Source of the DNA: Ancylobacter polymorphus
Lineage (GTDB): Bacteria > Pseudomonadota > Alphaproteobacteria > Rhizobiales > Xanthobacteraceae
Direction: 5' to 3'
Length of the DNA stretch: 64,000 bases
Assembly (NCBI RefSeq): GCF_030813495.1
Contig: NZ_JAUSUI010000003.1
Coordinates: 1-64,000, forward strand
The position numbers and the translations under genes are program-made. Shown here in pieces: positions 41,818-50,949 of this stretch. The notes under the pieces were generated by a model. The model saw only the letters and a program-made list of their open reading frames with translations. It was not told the origin of the DNA and made no database searches. The stretch's first letter is position 1. Each line of letters begins with the position of its first letter.

Positions 41818-42620
41818 TGGCCGATGCCGTTCGCCCGCGCCGCTGGCGCCCTGCGCCGCTGATCGCCAATCCCTGGCTGCGCCACGGCCTGACGCTGGGC
41901 GCGGCGATCTATCTGGCGCTAGCCCTGGGCACCGTCGATGTCAACTGGGCGCGCGTCGTCGACGGCCTGGATCGGGGCGCGCGCTTCATCGGCGGCTTCC
42001 TGCAGCCGAACTTCTCCTCACGCTGGGACGACATCGTTCAGGGCATGATCGAGAGCCTGACCATGACAGTGACATCCACCGTCGTCGGCATCGCCATTTC
42101 CATTCCTATCGGCATCGGCGCCGCCCGCAATATCGTGCCGCGGCCGGTCTATTATGTGTGCCGGTCAATCATCGCGGTTTCGCGCTCGCTGCAGGAGATC
42201 ATCGTCGCGATCTTCCTCGTGGCCATGGTCGGCTTTGGCCCGTTCGCCGGCTTTCTCACCCTGTCCTTCGCCACCATCGGCTTTTTGTCGAAGCTGCTGG
42301 CCGAGGACATCGAGGATATCGACCCGGCCTCGGTGGAGGCCATTCGCGCCACTGGCTCGGGCTGGTTCTCCATGCTGTCCTACGGCGTGCTGCCGCAAGT
42401 CATGCCGCGGCTGATCGGCCTGTCGCTGTACCGTCTCGACATCAATTTCCGCGAGTCGGCGGTGGTCGGTATTGTCGGCGCCGGCGGCATCGGCGCGACG
42501 CTGAATACCGCGATCGACCGCTACGAGTTCGACAGCGCGGCGGCGATCCTGCTGCTCATCATCGGCATCGTGATGGTCAGCGAATACACGTCGAGCATCA
42601 TTCGCAAAAGGGTGCAGTGA
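41817..42620 (+). CDS. PhnE-type ABC permease, first copy
   Basis: A 267-residue inner-membrane permease. IGAARNIVPRPVYYVCRSIIAVSRSLQEIIVAIFLVAMVGFGPFAGFLTLSF and the EAA loop VEAIRATGSGWFSMLSYGVLPQVMPRLIGLSLYRLDINFRESAVVGIVGAGGIG are typical PhnE. The start and the preceding stop overlap (TGATG), as do its stop and the next start. Two PhnE-like proteins in tandem form a heterodimeric channel. Confidence 0.93.
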   Translation: MADAVRPRRWRPAPLIANPWLRHGLTLGAAIYLALALGTVDVNWARVVDGLDRGARFIGGFLQPNFSSRWDDIVQGMIESLTMTVTSTVVGIAISIPIGIGAARNIVPRPVYYVCRSIIAVSRSLQEIIVAIFLVAMVGFGPFAGFLTLSFATIGFLSKLLAEDIEDIDPASVEAIRATGSGWFSMLSYGVLPQVMPRLIGLSLYRLDINFRESAVVGIVGAGGIGATLNTAIDRYEFDSAAAILLLIIGIVMVSEYTSSIIRKRVQ

Positions 42621-43438
42621 TGGCCGTCCAACAACTCGCCAATGGGCGCTTCGCCTGGCAGCGGCGGACGGCCAGGGCCGAATGGCTGAACTGGCTGGCC
42701 TGGCTGGCCGGCGTCGCCCTCACCGTCTTCTGCTGGCGGGTGATGACGGAAAGCACGATCTGGGACTATGTCTGGGACGCGCCGACGCAGGCCGCCGACA
42801 TTGGCGGGCGCATGGTGCCGCCGCGCTGGAGCTACTTTCCCAACATCCTCAAGCCGCTCTGGGACACGCTGAACATTGCCACGCTTGGTACCTTGCTGGC
42901 CGTGTTCATCTCGGTGCCGATCGCGTTTCTGGCGGCCCGCAACACTACGCCGAGCGTCGCCTTCGTGCGGCCGGTGGCGATCCTGGTCATCGTCTCGTCG
43001 CGTTCGATCAACGCCATCATCTGGGCGCTGCTGCTGGTGTCCATTCTCGGCCCAGGCATTCTCGCCGGCATCATCGCCATCGCGCTGCGCTCCATCGGCT
43101 TCATCGGCAAGCTGCTCTATGAGGCGATCGAGGAAATCGACGCCAAGCAGGTCGAGGCGATCAGCGCAACCGGCGCCTCCGGCCCGCAGACGCTGGCCTA
43201 CGCGATCGTCCCGCAGATCATGCCGGCCTTCGCCGGCATCACCGTTTTCCGCTGGGACATCAACATCCGCGAATCCACCGTTCTCGGCCTGGTAGGTGCG
43301 GGCGGCATAGGGCTCAATCTGGAGAGTTCGCTCAACACGCTGGCTTGGCCCCAAGTGACGCTGATCCTCCTAGTCATATTGGGCACCGTCGTCATCAGCG
43401 AATGGATTTCGGCCCGCATCCGCCACGCCATCATCTGA
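42620..43438 (+). CDS. PhnE-type ABC permease, second copy
   Basis: A 272-residue permease that starts at the ATG at 42620, overlapping the previous stop; a longer open frame upstream is read-through only. WSYFPNILKPLWDTLNIATLGTLLAVFISVPIAFLAARNTTPS and VEAISATGASGPQTLAYAIVPQIMPAFAGITVFRWDINIRESTVLGLVGAGGIGLNLESSL are PhnE hallmarks. It ends the transporter operon. About 110 bases later the ars operon starts with arsR. Confidence 0.93.
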   Translation: MAVQQLANGRFAWQRRTARAEWLNWLAWLAGVALTVFCWRVMTESTIWDYVWDAPTQAADIGGRMVPPRWSYFPNILKPLWDTLNIATLGTLLAVFISVPIAFLAARNTTPSVAFVRPVAILVIVSSRSINAIIWALLLVSILGPGILAGIIAIALRSIGFIGKLLYEAIEEIDAKQVEAISATGASGPQTLAYAIVPQIMPAFAGITVFRWDINIRESTVLGLVGAGGIGLNLESSLNTLAWPQVTLILLVILGTVVISEWISARIRHAII

Positions 43439-43524
43439 GGCGAACGAACAGGACGAGCGCATCGCCATCCGCCGCGAACCGGAGGATCGACCATAGTCGC
43501 GCATGACAATACTTGATACTCGTC

Positions 43525-43552
43525 CATATATCGGCTATCGTCGACATATGGA
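43525..43552. promoter_or_regulatory. ArsR operator candidate before arsR1
   Basis: CCATAT (43525-43530) and ATATGG (43547-43552) are inverted repeats that flank TATCGGCTATCGTCGA. They cover the arsR start codon, so a repressor bound here would block transcription and translation of arsR-arsC-arsC-acr3. Confidence 0.4.
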
Positions 43553-43934
43553 CACTGATAACGCCCTTGCCGCCTTCGCCGCGCTCGCCCAGCCCACCCG
43601 GCTGGATGTGTTTCGCCTGCTCGTCGCCCATGAGCCGGAAGGCATGCCGGCGGGCGAGGTGGCGCGTCGGCTCGACGTGCCGCACAACACGCTCTCCACC
43701 CATCTCGGCATTCTCGCCCGGGCGGGGCTGATCGAGGCCGAGCGGCAGAGCCGGCTCATCCTCTATCGCGCCCGCCTCGACGCGGTGCGCGACCTCGCTG
43801 GCTTCATCCTGAAGGATTGCTGCGGCGGCAAGCCCGAGATCTGTGCCCCTTTGATCGCCGATCTCCAGCCCTGCTGTCCCGCCGCAGGACCGACCACAGA
43901 CAACCCTGCCGCCAAGGAGGCGCGCCATGTCTGA
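43548..43934 (+). CDS. arsR: ArsR-family arsenic-responsive repressor
   Basis: A 128-residue repressor from the ATG at 43548. FAALAQPTRLDVFRLLVAHEPEGMPAGEVARRLDVPHNTLSTHLGILARAGLIEAERQSRLILYRA is a complete winged HTH. Cysteines lie in the C-terminal tail (KDCCGGKPEICAPLIADLQPCCPAAG) rather than in the HTH helix, which is the As(III)-binding pattern of C-terminal-site ArsR proteins. It heads arsR-arsC-arsC-acr3 and overlaps arsC by eight bases. Confidence 0.95.
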   Translation: MDTDNALAAFAALAQPTRLDVFRLLVAHEPEGMPAGEVARRLDVPHNTLSTHLGILARAGLIEAERQSRLILYRARLDAVRDLAGFILKDCCGGKPEICAPLIADLQPCCPAAGPTTDNPAAKEARHV

Positions 43935-44478
43935 TCTCTCGCCCGGCCAGAACGCCGGCCACATCTACAACGTGCTGTTTCTCTGCACCGGCAATTCCGC
44001 CCGCTCGATCCTGGCGGAATCCATCCTCGCCAAGGACGGGCACGGGCGTTTCCGCGCCTTCTCCGCCGGCAGCCAGCCCAAGGGAGCGGTGAACCCGCTG
44101 GCACTGGCGACGCTGCGCAGCCTCGACTATCCCACGGACGGCCTGCGTTCGAAAAGCTGGGGCGAATTCGCCGCGCCCGACGCGCCGGTCATGGATTTCG
44201 TCTTCACCGTCTGCGACGGCGCGGCGGGCGAGACCTGCCCGGTCTGGCCGGGCCAGCCGATGACCGCCCATTGGGGCATCGAGGATCCCGCTGCCATCGA
44301 GGGGACCGATCTCGAGCGCGAAGCCGCCTTCGCCCGCACCTTCCGCTATCTCAAGAACCGCATCGCCGCCTTCGCCGCCCTGCCGATCCGCAGCCTCGAC
44401 AGCATGACGCTCGGGGCGAAGCTCCACGAGATCGGCCGCAGCGAGGGGGCGACCCAGCCCCGGCGCGATGTGGCGTGA
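43927..44478 (+). CDS. arsC: Arsenate reductase ArsC, low-molecular-weight phosphatase type
   Basis: A 183-residue thioredoxin-coupled type arsenate reductase. The P-loop is YNVLFLCTGNSARSILAESIL (CX5R), followed by CDGAAGETCPVWPGQPMTAHWGIEDPAA. It turns arsenate into arsenite for export by Acr3. Its sequence is closely parallel to the ArsC half of the fusion at 38981. It follows arsR with an overlap and precedes the glutaredoxin-type ArsC gene by ten bases. Confidence 0.95.
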   Translation: MSDLSPGQNAGHIYNVLFLCTGNSARSILAESILAKDGHGRFRAFSAGSQPKGAVNPLALATLRSLDYPTDGLRSKSWGEFAAPDAPVMDFVFTVCDGAAGETCPVWPGQPMTAHWGIEDPAAIEGTDLEREAAFARTFRYLKNRIAAFAALPIRSLDSMTLGAKLHEIGRSEGATQPRRDVA

Positions 44479-44488
44479 GGAGGCCCCA

Positions 44489-44914
44489 ATGACCGACGTC
44501 ACCCTCTACCACAACCCCGCCTGCGGCACCTCACGCAACGTGCTCGGCCTGATCCGCAATGCCGGCCTTGAGCCGGTGGTGATCGAATATCTCAAGACCC
44601 CGCCGAGCCGCGAGGAACTCGTCTCGCTCATCGACCGCATGGGGATCAGCGTGCGCGACCTCCTCCGCGAGAAGGGCACGCCCTATGCCGAGCTCGGCCT
44701 CGGCGACCCCGCGCTCAGCGACGACGCCCTTCTCGACGCGATGATGGCGCACCCGATCCTCATCAACCGTCCCATCGTCGTCACCCCGCGCGGCGTGAAG
44801 CTGTGCCGCCCCTCCGAGGTGGTGCTCGACCTGCTCGACGACCCGCAGCGCGGCGAATTCCGCAAGGAAGACGGCGCGCTGGTCATCGACGCCCACGGCA
44901 ACCGCGCCGCCTGA
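44489..44914 (+). CDS. arsC: Arsenate reductase ArsC, glutaredoxin type
   Basis: A 141-residue ArsC of the E. coli plasmid type from the ATG at 44489. The catalytic Cys12 sits in TLYHNPACGTSRN. PYAELGLGDPALSDDALLDAMMAHPILINRPIVVTPRGVKLCRPSEVVLDLL carries the conserved Arg residues. It uses glutathione and glutaredoxin. Two unrelated arsenate reductase families therefore sit side by side in this operon. Confidence 0.95.
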   Translation: MTDVTLYHNPACGTSRNVLGLIRNAGLEPVVIEYLKTPPSREELVSLIDRMGISVRDLLREKGTPYAELGLGDPALSDDALLDAMMAHPILINRPIVVTPRGVKLCRPSEVVLDLLDDPQRGEFRKEDGALVIDAHGNRAA

Positions 44915-44932
44915 ACGAGAACCGGAAACCCC

Positions 44933-46015
44933 ATGTCCCAGACTCTGGCGCTCACGCCCCGGCCCGCCGCGCGGCTGTCCTTCCTCGACCGCTACCTCAC
45001 CGTGTGGATCTTCGCGGCGATGGCGCTGGGCGTCGTCCTCGGCACGGTGTTCACCGGCCTGCCGGAGGCGCTGAACACGCTCTCGGTCGGTTCCACCAAC
45101 GTCCCGATCGCCATCGGGCTGATCCTGATGATGTACCCGCCGCTCGCCAAGGTGCGCTACGAGGAACTGCACCTTGTCTTCGCCGACAAGCGGGTGCTGG
45201 TGCTGTCGCTGGTGCAGAACTGGCTGATCGGTCCGGCGCTGATGTTCGCGCTGGCCGTCATCTTCCTGCGCGACTACCCGGAATATATGACCGGGCTGAT
45301 CCTTATCGGCTTGGCGCGCTGCATCGCCATGGTGCTGGTGTGGAACCAGCTCGCCTGCGGCGACAACCAGTATGTCGCCGGGCTGGTGGCGTTCAACTCG
45401 ATCTTCCAGATCCTGTTCTTCTCAACCTATGCCTGGCTGTTCCTCACCGTGCTGCCGCCGTTGTTCGGGCTGGAGGGCAGCATCATTGATGTCAGCTTCT
45501 GGACCATCACCGAGGCGGTGCTTATCTATCTCGGCATTCCCTTCCTCGCCGGCTTCCTCACCCGCCGCGTGCTGATCGCCCGCAAGGGACCGGACTGGTA
45601 CGCCAATGTGTTCCTGCCGAGGATCAGCCCGATCACGCTCGGCGCGCTTTTGTTCACCATCGTCGCCATGTTCAGCCTGAAGGGGGGCGATCTCGTGCGC
45701 CTGCCGATGGACGCGGTGATCATCGCCATTCCGCTGACGATCTATTTCGTCGTCCAGTTCCTCATCAGCTTCGCCATGGGCAAGCTGATCGAGGCGGATT
45801 ATCCGCGTACAACCGCCATCGCCTTCACCGCCGCGGGGAACAATTTCGAGCTCGCCATCGCGGTCGCCATCGCCGCCTTCGGCCTCGCCTCGCCCGTCGC
45901 CTTCGCCGCCGTCATCGGGCCGCTGGTCGAGGTGCCGGTGCTGATCCTGCTCGTGCATGTCGCCCTGCGGCTCGGCAAATGGTGGTTTCCGAGGACGGCG
46001 CCGGGCGGCCGTTAA
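44933..46015 (+). CDS. acr3: Arsenite efflux permease Acr3
   Basis: A 360-residue membrane carrier with ten predicted spans that exports arsenite using the proton motive force. Conserved Acr3 features are [25 protein letters not shown], the essential Cys130 in [34 protein letters not shown] and the Glu in [21 protein letters not shown]. It ends the arsR-arsC-arsC-acr3 operon. Confidence 0.96.
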   Translation: MSQTLALTPRPAARLSFLDRYLTVWIFAAMALGVVLGTVFTGLPEALNTLSVGSTNVPIAIGLILMMYPPLAKVRYEELHLVFADKRVLVLSLVQNWLIGPALMFALAVIFLRDYPEYMTGLILIGLARCIAMVLVWNQLACGDNQYVAGLVAFNSIFQILFFSTYAWLFLTVLPPLFGLEGSIIDVSFWTITEAVLIYLGIPFLAGFLTRRVLIARKGPDWYANVFLPRISPITLGALLFTIVAMFSLKGGDLVRLPMDAVIIAIPLTIYFVVQFLISFAMGKLIEADYPRTTAIAFTAAGNNFELAIAVAIAAFGLASPVAFAAVIGPLVEVPVLILLVHVALRLGKWWFPRTAPGGR

Positions 46016-46042
46016 GGACCACCGGGGACGGCGCAGCGAGAC

Positions 46043-46064
46043 TTATTCGATAGATGTCGAAATA
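46043..46064. promoter_or_regulatory. ArsR operator candidate before arsR2
   Basis: TTATTCGA-TAGATG-TCGAAATA is an imperfect inverted repeat 41 bases before arsR2. A smaller TTGAC (46069) follows. The layout is typical of autoregulated arsR promoters. Confidence 0.45.
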
Positions 46065-46104
46065 GGGCTTGACCGCCGGCCGCAGGGGCCCCTAATTTAT
46101 TTCC

Positions 46105-46422
46105 ATGAATCTCGAACAAGCCTCCCGCCAGCTTGAAGCGCTCGGCAATCCGACCCGCCTGCAGCTCTATCGGACGCTGGTACGGGCGGGGCCTGCCGGC
46201 CTGCCGGTCGGCGGCCTGCAGGAGCGGATCGGCATCGCCGCCTCGACGCTGTCGCATCATCTCAAGCGTCTCGTCGAGACGGGGCTGGTGACGCAGGAGC
46301 GGCAGGCGACGACCCTCATCTGCCGCGCGCATTACCCCGCCATGGACGCGCTGATCGGCTATCTCGCCGACGAATGCTGCGCCGATGCCGGATGCGTGGC
46401 GGTCGCCGCCGCTGCGAGCTGA
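46105..46422 (+). CDS. arsR: Second ArsR-family repressor
   Basis: A 105-residue repressor. The winged HTH is ASRQLEALGNPTRLQLYRTLVRAGPAGLPVGGLQERIGIAASTLSHHLKRLVETGLVTQERQATTLICRA. The C-terminal ADECCADAGC is a cysteine cluster suited to As(III). It differs strongly from the first ArsR (no PHNTLSTHLG block). It precedes the monooxygenase, MFS and arsH genes and probably controls them. Confidence 0.94.
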   Translation: MNLEQASRQLEALGNPTRLQLYRTLVRAGPAGLPVGGLQERIGIAASTLSHHLKRLVETGLVTQERQATTLICRAHYPAMDALIGYLADECCADAGCVAVAAAAS

Positions 46423-46463
46423 ATTTCTTAACCTCTATTTCCATCATACCGGAAGGATAGAAG

Positions 46464-47801
46464 ATGGAACCCGCATCGACGCCTGACCTTCCGATCGGCA
46501 TAATTGGTGCGGGCCCTGTAGGGCTGGCCGCAGCCGCCCATGCGATGCGGCGCGGGATCACGCCACTGATCTTCGAGCGCGGCCCAACCGTCGCGAGCGC
46601 GCTGCGCAGCTGGGCACATGTGCGGGTCTTCACGCCGTGGAAATACAATGTCGACGCCGCCGCACGCGGCTTGCTGCTGGAGCAGGGCTGGCGGGAGCCG
46701 AATCCCGACGCCCTGCCCACCGGCGCCGAGATTGTTCGCGACTATCTGGAGCCGCTGGCGCGCCATCCCGCCATCGCACCGCATCTGCGCTGCGCGGCCG
46801 AGGTGCGCACCATCGCTCGCACCGGCCTCGACAAGCTTACCACCGCCGGTCGGGAGAATGCCCCGTTCCAGATCGTCTGGCGCGGGTCGGATGGTGCCGA
46901 GCAGCGCACCGAGGTTCGCGCGGTGCTGGACGCGTCCGGGACCTGGGGCCAGCCGAACCCTCTCGGCGTCGACGGCCTCATGGTGCCCGGGGAACGCGAG
47001 GCGCAGGACCGCATCGCCTACGGCATTCCCGATATTCTGGGGTCTGCGCGCGCGGACTATGCCGGCCGGCGCGTCCTAGTTGCCGGCAGCGGCCATTCCG
47101 CCATCAATGCCGTGCTCGACCTGCTCCGCCTGCAGGAAGAGGCGACGGAGACGCGCATCGTCTGGGCGTTGCGCCGCAGCGGATTGGACAAGCTCCTCGG
47201 CGGCGGTCTTGAGGACAAGCTGGCGGAGCGCGGGGCGCTTGGGCTCGCCGCGCAGCGCGCGATCGAGACCGGCCGCCTCGACGTGCTCTCGCCCTTCGCC
47301 ACGGAGCGGCTGGAGCGGACGGGCGAAGCCCTCTCTCTCACGGCGCGCGTGGCCGGCCGCACGCAGAGCCTCGCTGTCGACCGGATCATTGTCGCGACGG
47401 GCTCCCGGCCCGATCTGACGCTGTTCCGTGAATTGCGGGCCGCACTCGATCCCGTCGTCGAGGCACCGTTGGCGCTCGCGCCGCTGATCGACCCCAATCT
47501 GCACTCCTGCGGGACCGTGCCTCCGCATGGGGCGATGGAGCTGGCGCATCCGGAAACCGGCTTCTACATCGTCGGCTCGAAAGCCTACGGACGAGCGCCG
47601 ACCTTCCTGATGATGACCGGCTATGAGCAGGTCCGCTCGGTCATCGCCGAGATCGCCGGCGACCATGCGGCCGCGCGCGACGTGCAGCTGGTGCTGCCCG
47701 AAACCGGCGTGTGCAGCACCGCACCGCTGGAAACCGAGGCTGCCTGTTGCGGGCCCGCACCCGCTGCCGCGCCTGCCGCCTGCTGTGGAGCCCGTGCTTG
47801 A
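46464..47801 (+). CDS. ArsO-like flavin-dependent oxidoreductase with a Cys-rich tail
   Basis: A 445-residue FAD/NAD(P)-binding protein. The FAD Rossmann motif is IGIIGAGPVGLAAAAHAMRRG (11-31) and the NAD(P) motif is RRVLVAGSGHSAINAVLDLL. FMO-like putative monooxygenases called ArsO occur in many ars operons without proven chemistry. The last 30 residues carry two cysteine pairs ([21 protein letters not shown]), an arrangement suited to trivalent arsenic. The gene overlaps the MFS gene. Confidence 0.85.
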   Translation: MEPASTPDLPIGIIGAGPVGLAAAAHAMRRGITPLIFERGPTVASALRSWAHVRVFTPWKYNVDAAARGLLLEQGWREPNPDALPTGAEIVRDYLEPLARHPAIAPHLRCAAEVRTIARTGLDKLTTAGRENAPFQIVWRGSDGAEQRTEVRAVLDASGTWGQPNPLGVDGLMVPGEREAQDRIAYGIPDILGSARADYAGRRVLVAGSGHSAINAVLDLLRLQEEATETRIVWALRRSGLDKLLGGGLEDKLAERGALGLAAQRAIETGRLDVLSPFATERLERTGEALSLTARVAGRTQSLAVDRIIVATGSRPDLTLFRELRAALDPVVEAPLALAPLIDPNLHSCGTVPPHGAMELAHPETGFYIVGSKAYGRAPTFLMMTGYEQVRSVIAEIAGDHAAARDVQLVLPETGVCSTAPLETEAACCGPAPAAAPAACCGARA

Positions 47802-49054
47802 GCGACAATGTTCTTGCCTCCGGCGCCGGGGAGCACCGCCCACCCGGCGCGCGCAGCCTGTTCGTCACCGGCCTCGGCATCGGCCAGGTCTGTTCGTGGG
47901 GCTCGCTCTATTACAGCTTCCCGCTGATCGCCGAGGCGATGGGGCGGGACCTCGGCTGGTCGAAAACCATGCTCTATGGCGCCGCGACGCTCGGCCTCGC
48001 TTTGGCGGGATTGGCCGCCTATCCCGTCGGCGCGGCCATCGACCGCGGCCATGGTCGCGCGATCATGACCATTGGCTCGGTGCTGGCCGGGCTGCTGCTG
48101 GTGCTGTGGTCGCAGGTGGAGAGCCTCGCTCTGTTCTATGTCGCGGTGGCCGGTATCGGCGCGCTGCAGGCGGCGACGCTGTACGATCCCGCCTTCGCCG
48201 TCGTTGCCCGGCGCTCCGGCCCGTCGCATGCGCGGGCCGGCATCACCGCGCTCACTTTGTGGGGCGGCTTCGCCTCCACCGTGTTCATCCCGCTGGTGCA
48301 GCTTCTGCTCGACACGGTCGGCTGGCGCGACGCGCTCATGGTACTGGCGGCGATCAACATCCTCGTCTGCGCCTTCTGCTACTGGTCGGTGATCGACCCG
48401 GACGCCGATGCGCCGGCGCGTCCCGCCGCCAGCGGCCGGCCGGCGCTGAGCGGGCGGGCGGCGGTGGCCTGGGCGGCGCGCCAGCCGGTGTTCTGGGCGC
48501 TGGCGGTGGCTTTCACCGCCTATTCCGCCGCCTTCTCGGCCTTCACCTTCCACCTCTACCCGCTGCTGGTGGAGAAGGGGTTCGAGGTGTCGTCCGTGGT
48601 CGCGGCCATGACATTGATCGGCCCGGCGCAGGTGGCGGGGCGCATCGCCATCTGGGTGTTCGCGCCGCGCGCCCCGGTACGGGTGATCGGCTCGCTCACC
48701 GTGGCGGTGTTTCCGCTGGCGCTGGTGGCGCTCGACCTGCTGCCGCCGAGCTTCCTGCTCATCGCCCTGGTCGCTTTGTTCTATGGCGGCGCCAACGGCA
48801 TCACCACCATCGTGCGCGGGCTCTCCGTGCCGGAGATGCTGACGCGGGAGGCCTATGGCGCGGTGAACGGGGCGATGTCGGCGCCGAGCACCGTCTCGCG
48901 TGCGCTCGCCCCGCTCGGCGCGGCGCTGATCTGGTCGGCCTCCGGCTCCTATGACGCGGTCCTGCTGAGCATCATCCTCCTGACGGTCATCGTGGCCGCC
49001 GGCTTCTGGCTCGCCGCCTTCCTGTCGCGCCGCGCACGGTTCGAGGTTTCCTGA
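47798..49054 (+). CDS. MFS transporter of the ars operon
   Basis: A 418-residue, 12-span major facilitator protein. The start is uncertain; a TTG at 47798 overlapping the oxidoreductase stop (TTGA) gives the family-like N-terminus just before [33 protein letters not shown]. Later blocks are [37 protein letters not shown] and [20 protein letters not shown]. Related MFS proteins stand between arsO-like and arsH genes in other arsenic islands and are presumed to export an organic or trivalent arsenical. The true substrate is unknown. Confidence 0.85.
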   Translation: MSDNVLASGAGEHRPPGARSLFVTGLGIGQVCSWGSLYYSFPLIAEAMGRDLGWSKTMLYGAATLGLALAGLAAYPVGAAIDRGHGRAIMTIGSVLAGLLLVLWSQVESLALFYVAVAGIGALQAATLYDPAFAVVARRSGPSHARAGITALTLWGGFASTVFIPLVQLLLDTVGWRDALMVLAAINILVCAFCYWSVIDPDADAPARPAASGRPALSGRAAVAWAARQPVFWALAVAFTAYSAAFSAFTFHLYPLLVEKGFEVSSVVAAMTLIGPAQVAGRIAIWVFAPRAPVRVIGSLTVAVFPLALVALDLLPPSFLLIALVALFYGGANGITTIVRGLSVPEMLTREAYGAVNGAMSAPSTVSRALAPLGAALIWSASGSYDAVLLSIILLTVIVAAGFWLAAFLSRRARFEVS

Positions 49055-49806
49055 TGACAACTGACGATTTCACCGAGGCGCTGGACCCCGCCCATTTCGA
49101 CCGGCCGAATGCCGACAAGCTGGCGCCGGCCGCGCCGCTGACGCATCCCCCGCGCATCCTGCTGCTCTACGGTTCGCTGCGCGCGCGGTCCTATAGCCGG
49201 CTGCTGGTCGAGGAGGCCGCGCGCCTGCTCACCGCCATGGGCGCGGAAACGCGCATCTTCGATCCGCGCGGCCTGCCGCTGCCGGACGCGGAGCCGGCCG
49301 ACCATCCCAAGGTCGTGGAACTGCGCACCCTGTCGGAATGGTCGGAGGGCCAAGTCTGGTGCAGCCCGGAGCGGCACGGCACCATCACAGGCGTGTTCAA
49401 GTGCCAGATCGACTGGCTGCCGCTGGAATATCGCGGCATTCGCCCGACGCAGGGGCGCACGCTGGCGGTGATGCAGGTTTCGGGCGGCTCGCAATCCTTC
49501 AATGCGGTGAACACGCTGCGCGTGCTCGGTCGCTGGATGCGGATGATCACCATCCCCAACCAGTCCTCGGTCGCCAAGGCCTTCGAGGAATTCGACGAGA
49601 CCGGGCGGATGAAGCCGTCTTCCTATTACGACCGCGTCGTCGACGTGATGGAAGAGCTGATGAAGTTCACCCTGCTCACCCGCGAGCGCCGGGACTATTT
49701 CACCAGCCGCTACAGCGAGCGTCGCGAGGCGTCGCTCAAGGCGGCGGTCGCTGAGGCCGCGGATCTCTCGGCAATCGCAATGGCGGAAACCGGCACACAG
49801 CGATGA
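49054..49806 (+). CDS. arsH: ArsH, NADPH-dependent FMN oxidoreductase
   Basis: A 250-residue flavoprotein that oxidises trivalent methyl and aromatic arsenicals to the less toxic pentavalent forms. The FMN phosphate loop is [24 protein letters not shown]. The ArsH blocks [52 protein letters not shown] and [36 protein letters not shown] are complete. Its start overlaps the MFS stop (TGATG). It ends this operon, converging with moaA. Confidence 0.97.
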   Translation: MTTDDFTEALDPAHFDRPNADKLAPAAPLTHPPRILLLYGSLRARSYSRLLVEEAARLLTAMGAETRIFDPRGLPLPDAEPADHPKVVELRTLSEWSEGQVWCSPERHGTITGVFKCQIDWLPLEYRGIRPTQGRTLAVMQVSGGSQSFNAVNTLRVLGRWMRMITIPNQSSVAKAFEEFDETGRMKPSSYYDRVVDVMEELMKFTLLTRERRDYFTSRYSERREASLKAAVAEAADLSAIAMAETGTQR

Positions 49807-49830
49807 CGTGGCACTCGGCGGTTTTCCTCT

Positions 49831-50874
49831 TCAGCCGCCGGTAACGCTCATGTGCCGGCGCAGTGCGGGCGGGCGGCCGGGACGGTCGATCACGAAATCG
49901 TGGCCCTTCGGCTTGCGGAAGATCGCGTCATCAAGCGCCGTGTGCAGCGTCTCGTCGCTCTCCGAGGCGCGGAGCGGCGTGCGCAGGTCGGCCGCGTCGT
50001 CCTGACCGAGGCACATATAGAGCGTGCCGGTGCAGGTGACGCGCACCCGGTTGCAGCCCTCGCAGAAATTATGCGTCAGCGGGGTGATGAAGCCGAGCCG
50101 CCCGCCGGTCTCCTTGATCGAGACATAGCGCGCCGGGCCGCCGGTGCGGAACGGGATATCCTCCAGTGTCCAGCGTTCAGCGAGGCGCGCCCGCACGGTG
50201 GAAAGCGGCAGATATTGGTCGAGGCGCTCGGCCCCGGTCTCGCCCAACGGCATGACCTCGATGAGCGAGACGTCCATGCCGCGCCCATGCGCCCATTCGA
50301 TGAGGGCGGGGATTTCCGCCTCATTGCCGGCCAGCGCGACGGCGTTGAGCTTCACATGGATGCCGGCATTCTGCGCCGCGTCGATGCCGGCGAGCACCTT
50401 GGAGAGGTCGCCCCAGCGGGTGAGGGCGCGGAACTTCGCCGGGTCCAGCGTGTCGAGCGAGACATTAATGCGCTTGACGCCGCAGGCGGCGAGATCGCCG
50501 GCGAAACGGGCGAGCTGCGAGCCATTGGTGGTGAGGGTGAGTTCTTCCAGCGCGCCCGAATCGAGATGACGCGAGAGCGAGCGGAACAGCGTCATCACGT
50601 CCCGGCGCACCAGCGGCTCGCCGCCGGTGAGGCGCAGCTTCTTCACCCCGCGCACGACGAAGGCGGAGCACAGGCGGTCCAGCTCCTCCAGCGTCAGCAA
50701 TTCCGGCTTCGGCAGGAAGGTCATGTGCTCCGCCATGCAGTACACACAGCGGAAGTCGCAGCGGTCGGTGACGGAGACGCGCAGATAGGTGACGGCGCGG
50801 CCGAACGTGTCGATGAGTGGCATGCGCGTAACGAGGCGCTCCGCGCTGGTGACGGAGGAAACTCGGACATTCAT
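49831..50874 (-). CDS. moaA: GTP 3',8-cyclase MoaA in the arsenite oxidase operon
   Basis: A 347-residue radical SAM enzyme of molybdenum cofactor synthesis. The first cluster motif is [19 protein letters not shown] (CX3CX2C) and the C-terminal cluster is [20 protein letters not shown]. The essential GlyGly end is kept (SVTGG). It lies downstream of aioA in the same direction. It is probably an extra copy that boosts cofactor supply for AioA, since moa genes often accompany aio operons. The first 17 residues before MPLIDTFG are not conserved, so the start could be there. Confidence 0.95.
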   Translation of the reverse strand: MNVRVSSVTSAERLVTRMPLIDTFGRAVTYLRVSVTDRCDFRCVYCMAEHMTFLPKPELLTLEELDRLCSAFVVRGVKKLRLTGGEPLVRRDVMTLFRSLSRHLDSGALEELTLTTNGSQLARFAGDLAACGVKRINVSLDTLDPAKFRALTRWGDLSKVLAGIDAAQNAGIHVKLNAVALAGNEAEIPALIEWAHGRGMDVSLIEVMPLGETGAERLDQYLPLSTVRARLAERWTLEDIPFRTGGPARYVSIKETGGRLGFITPLTHNFCEGCNRVRVTCTGTLYMCLGQDDAADLRTPLRASESDETLHTALDDAIFRKPKGHDFVIDRPGRPPALRRHMSVTGG

Positions 50875-50914
50875 CAGGGGACTCCAGAAAGCCGCTGCAG
50901 CTCAAGGCAGGAAG

Positions 50915-50944
50915 ATGGGCCGCCGCCTGGGGGCGGCGGCCCAT
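50915..50944 (-). other. Strong hairpin between aioA and moaA
   Basis: ATGGGCCGCCGCC-TGGG-GGCGGCGGCCCAT has perfect 13-bp arms, begins six bases past the aioA stop and is not followed by a T-run. It could attenuate read-through into moaA or protect the aioBA message from 3' decay. Confidence 0.6.
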
Positions 50945-50949
50945 TGCCG

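Noticed and set aside
42158-42619. Long open frame upstream of the second phnE
   Set aside because: It reads through the first phnE in the wrong frame; the true start overlaps the first phnE stop.
49816-49840. CGGCGG/CCGCCG hairpin between arsH and moaA as a terminator
   Set aside because: Only a 6-bp stem with a 13-base loop, it includes the moaA stop codon and is not followed by a T-run.
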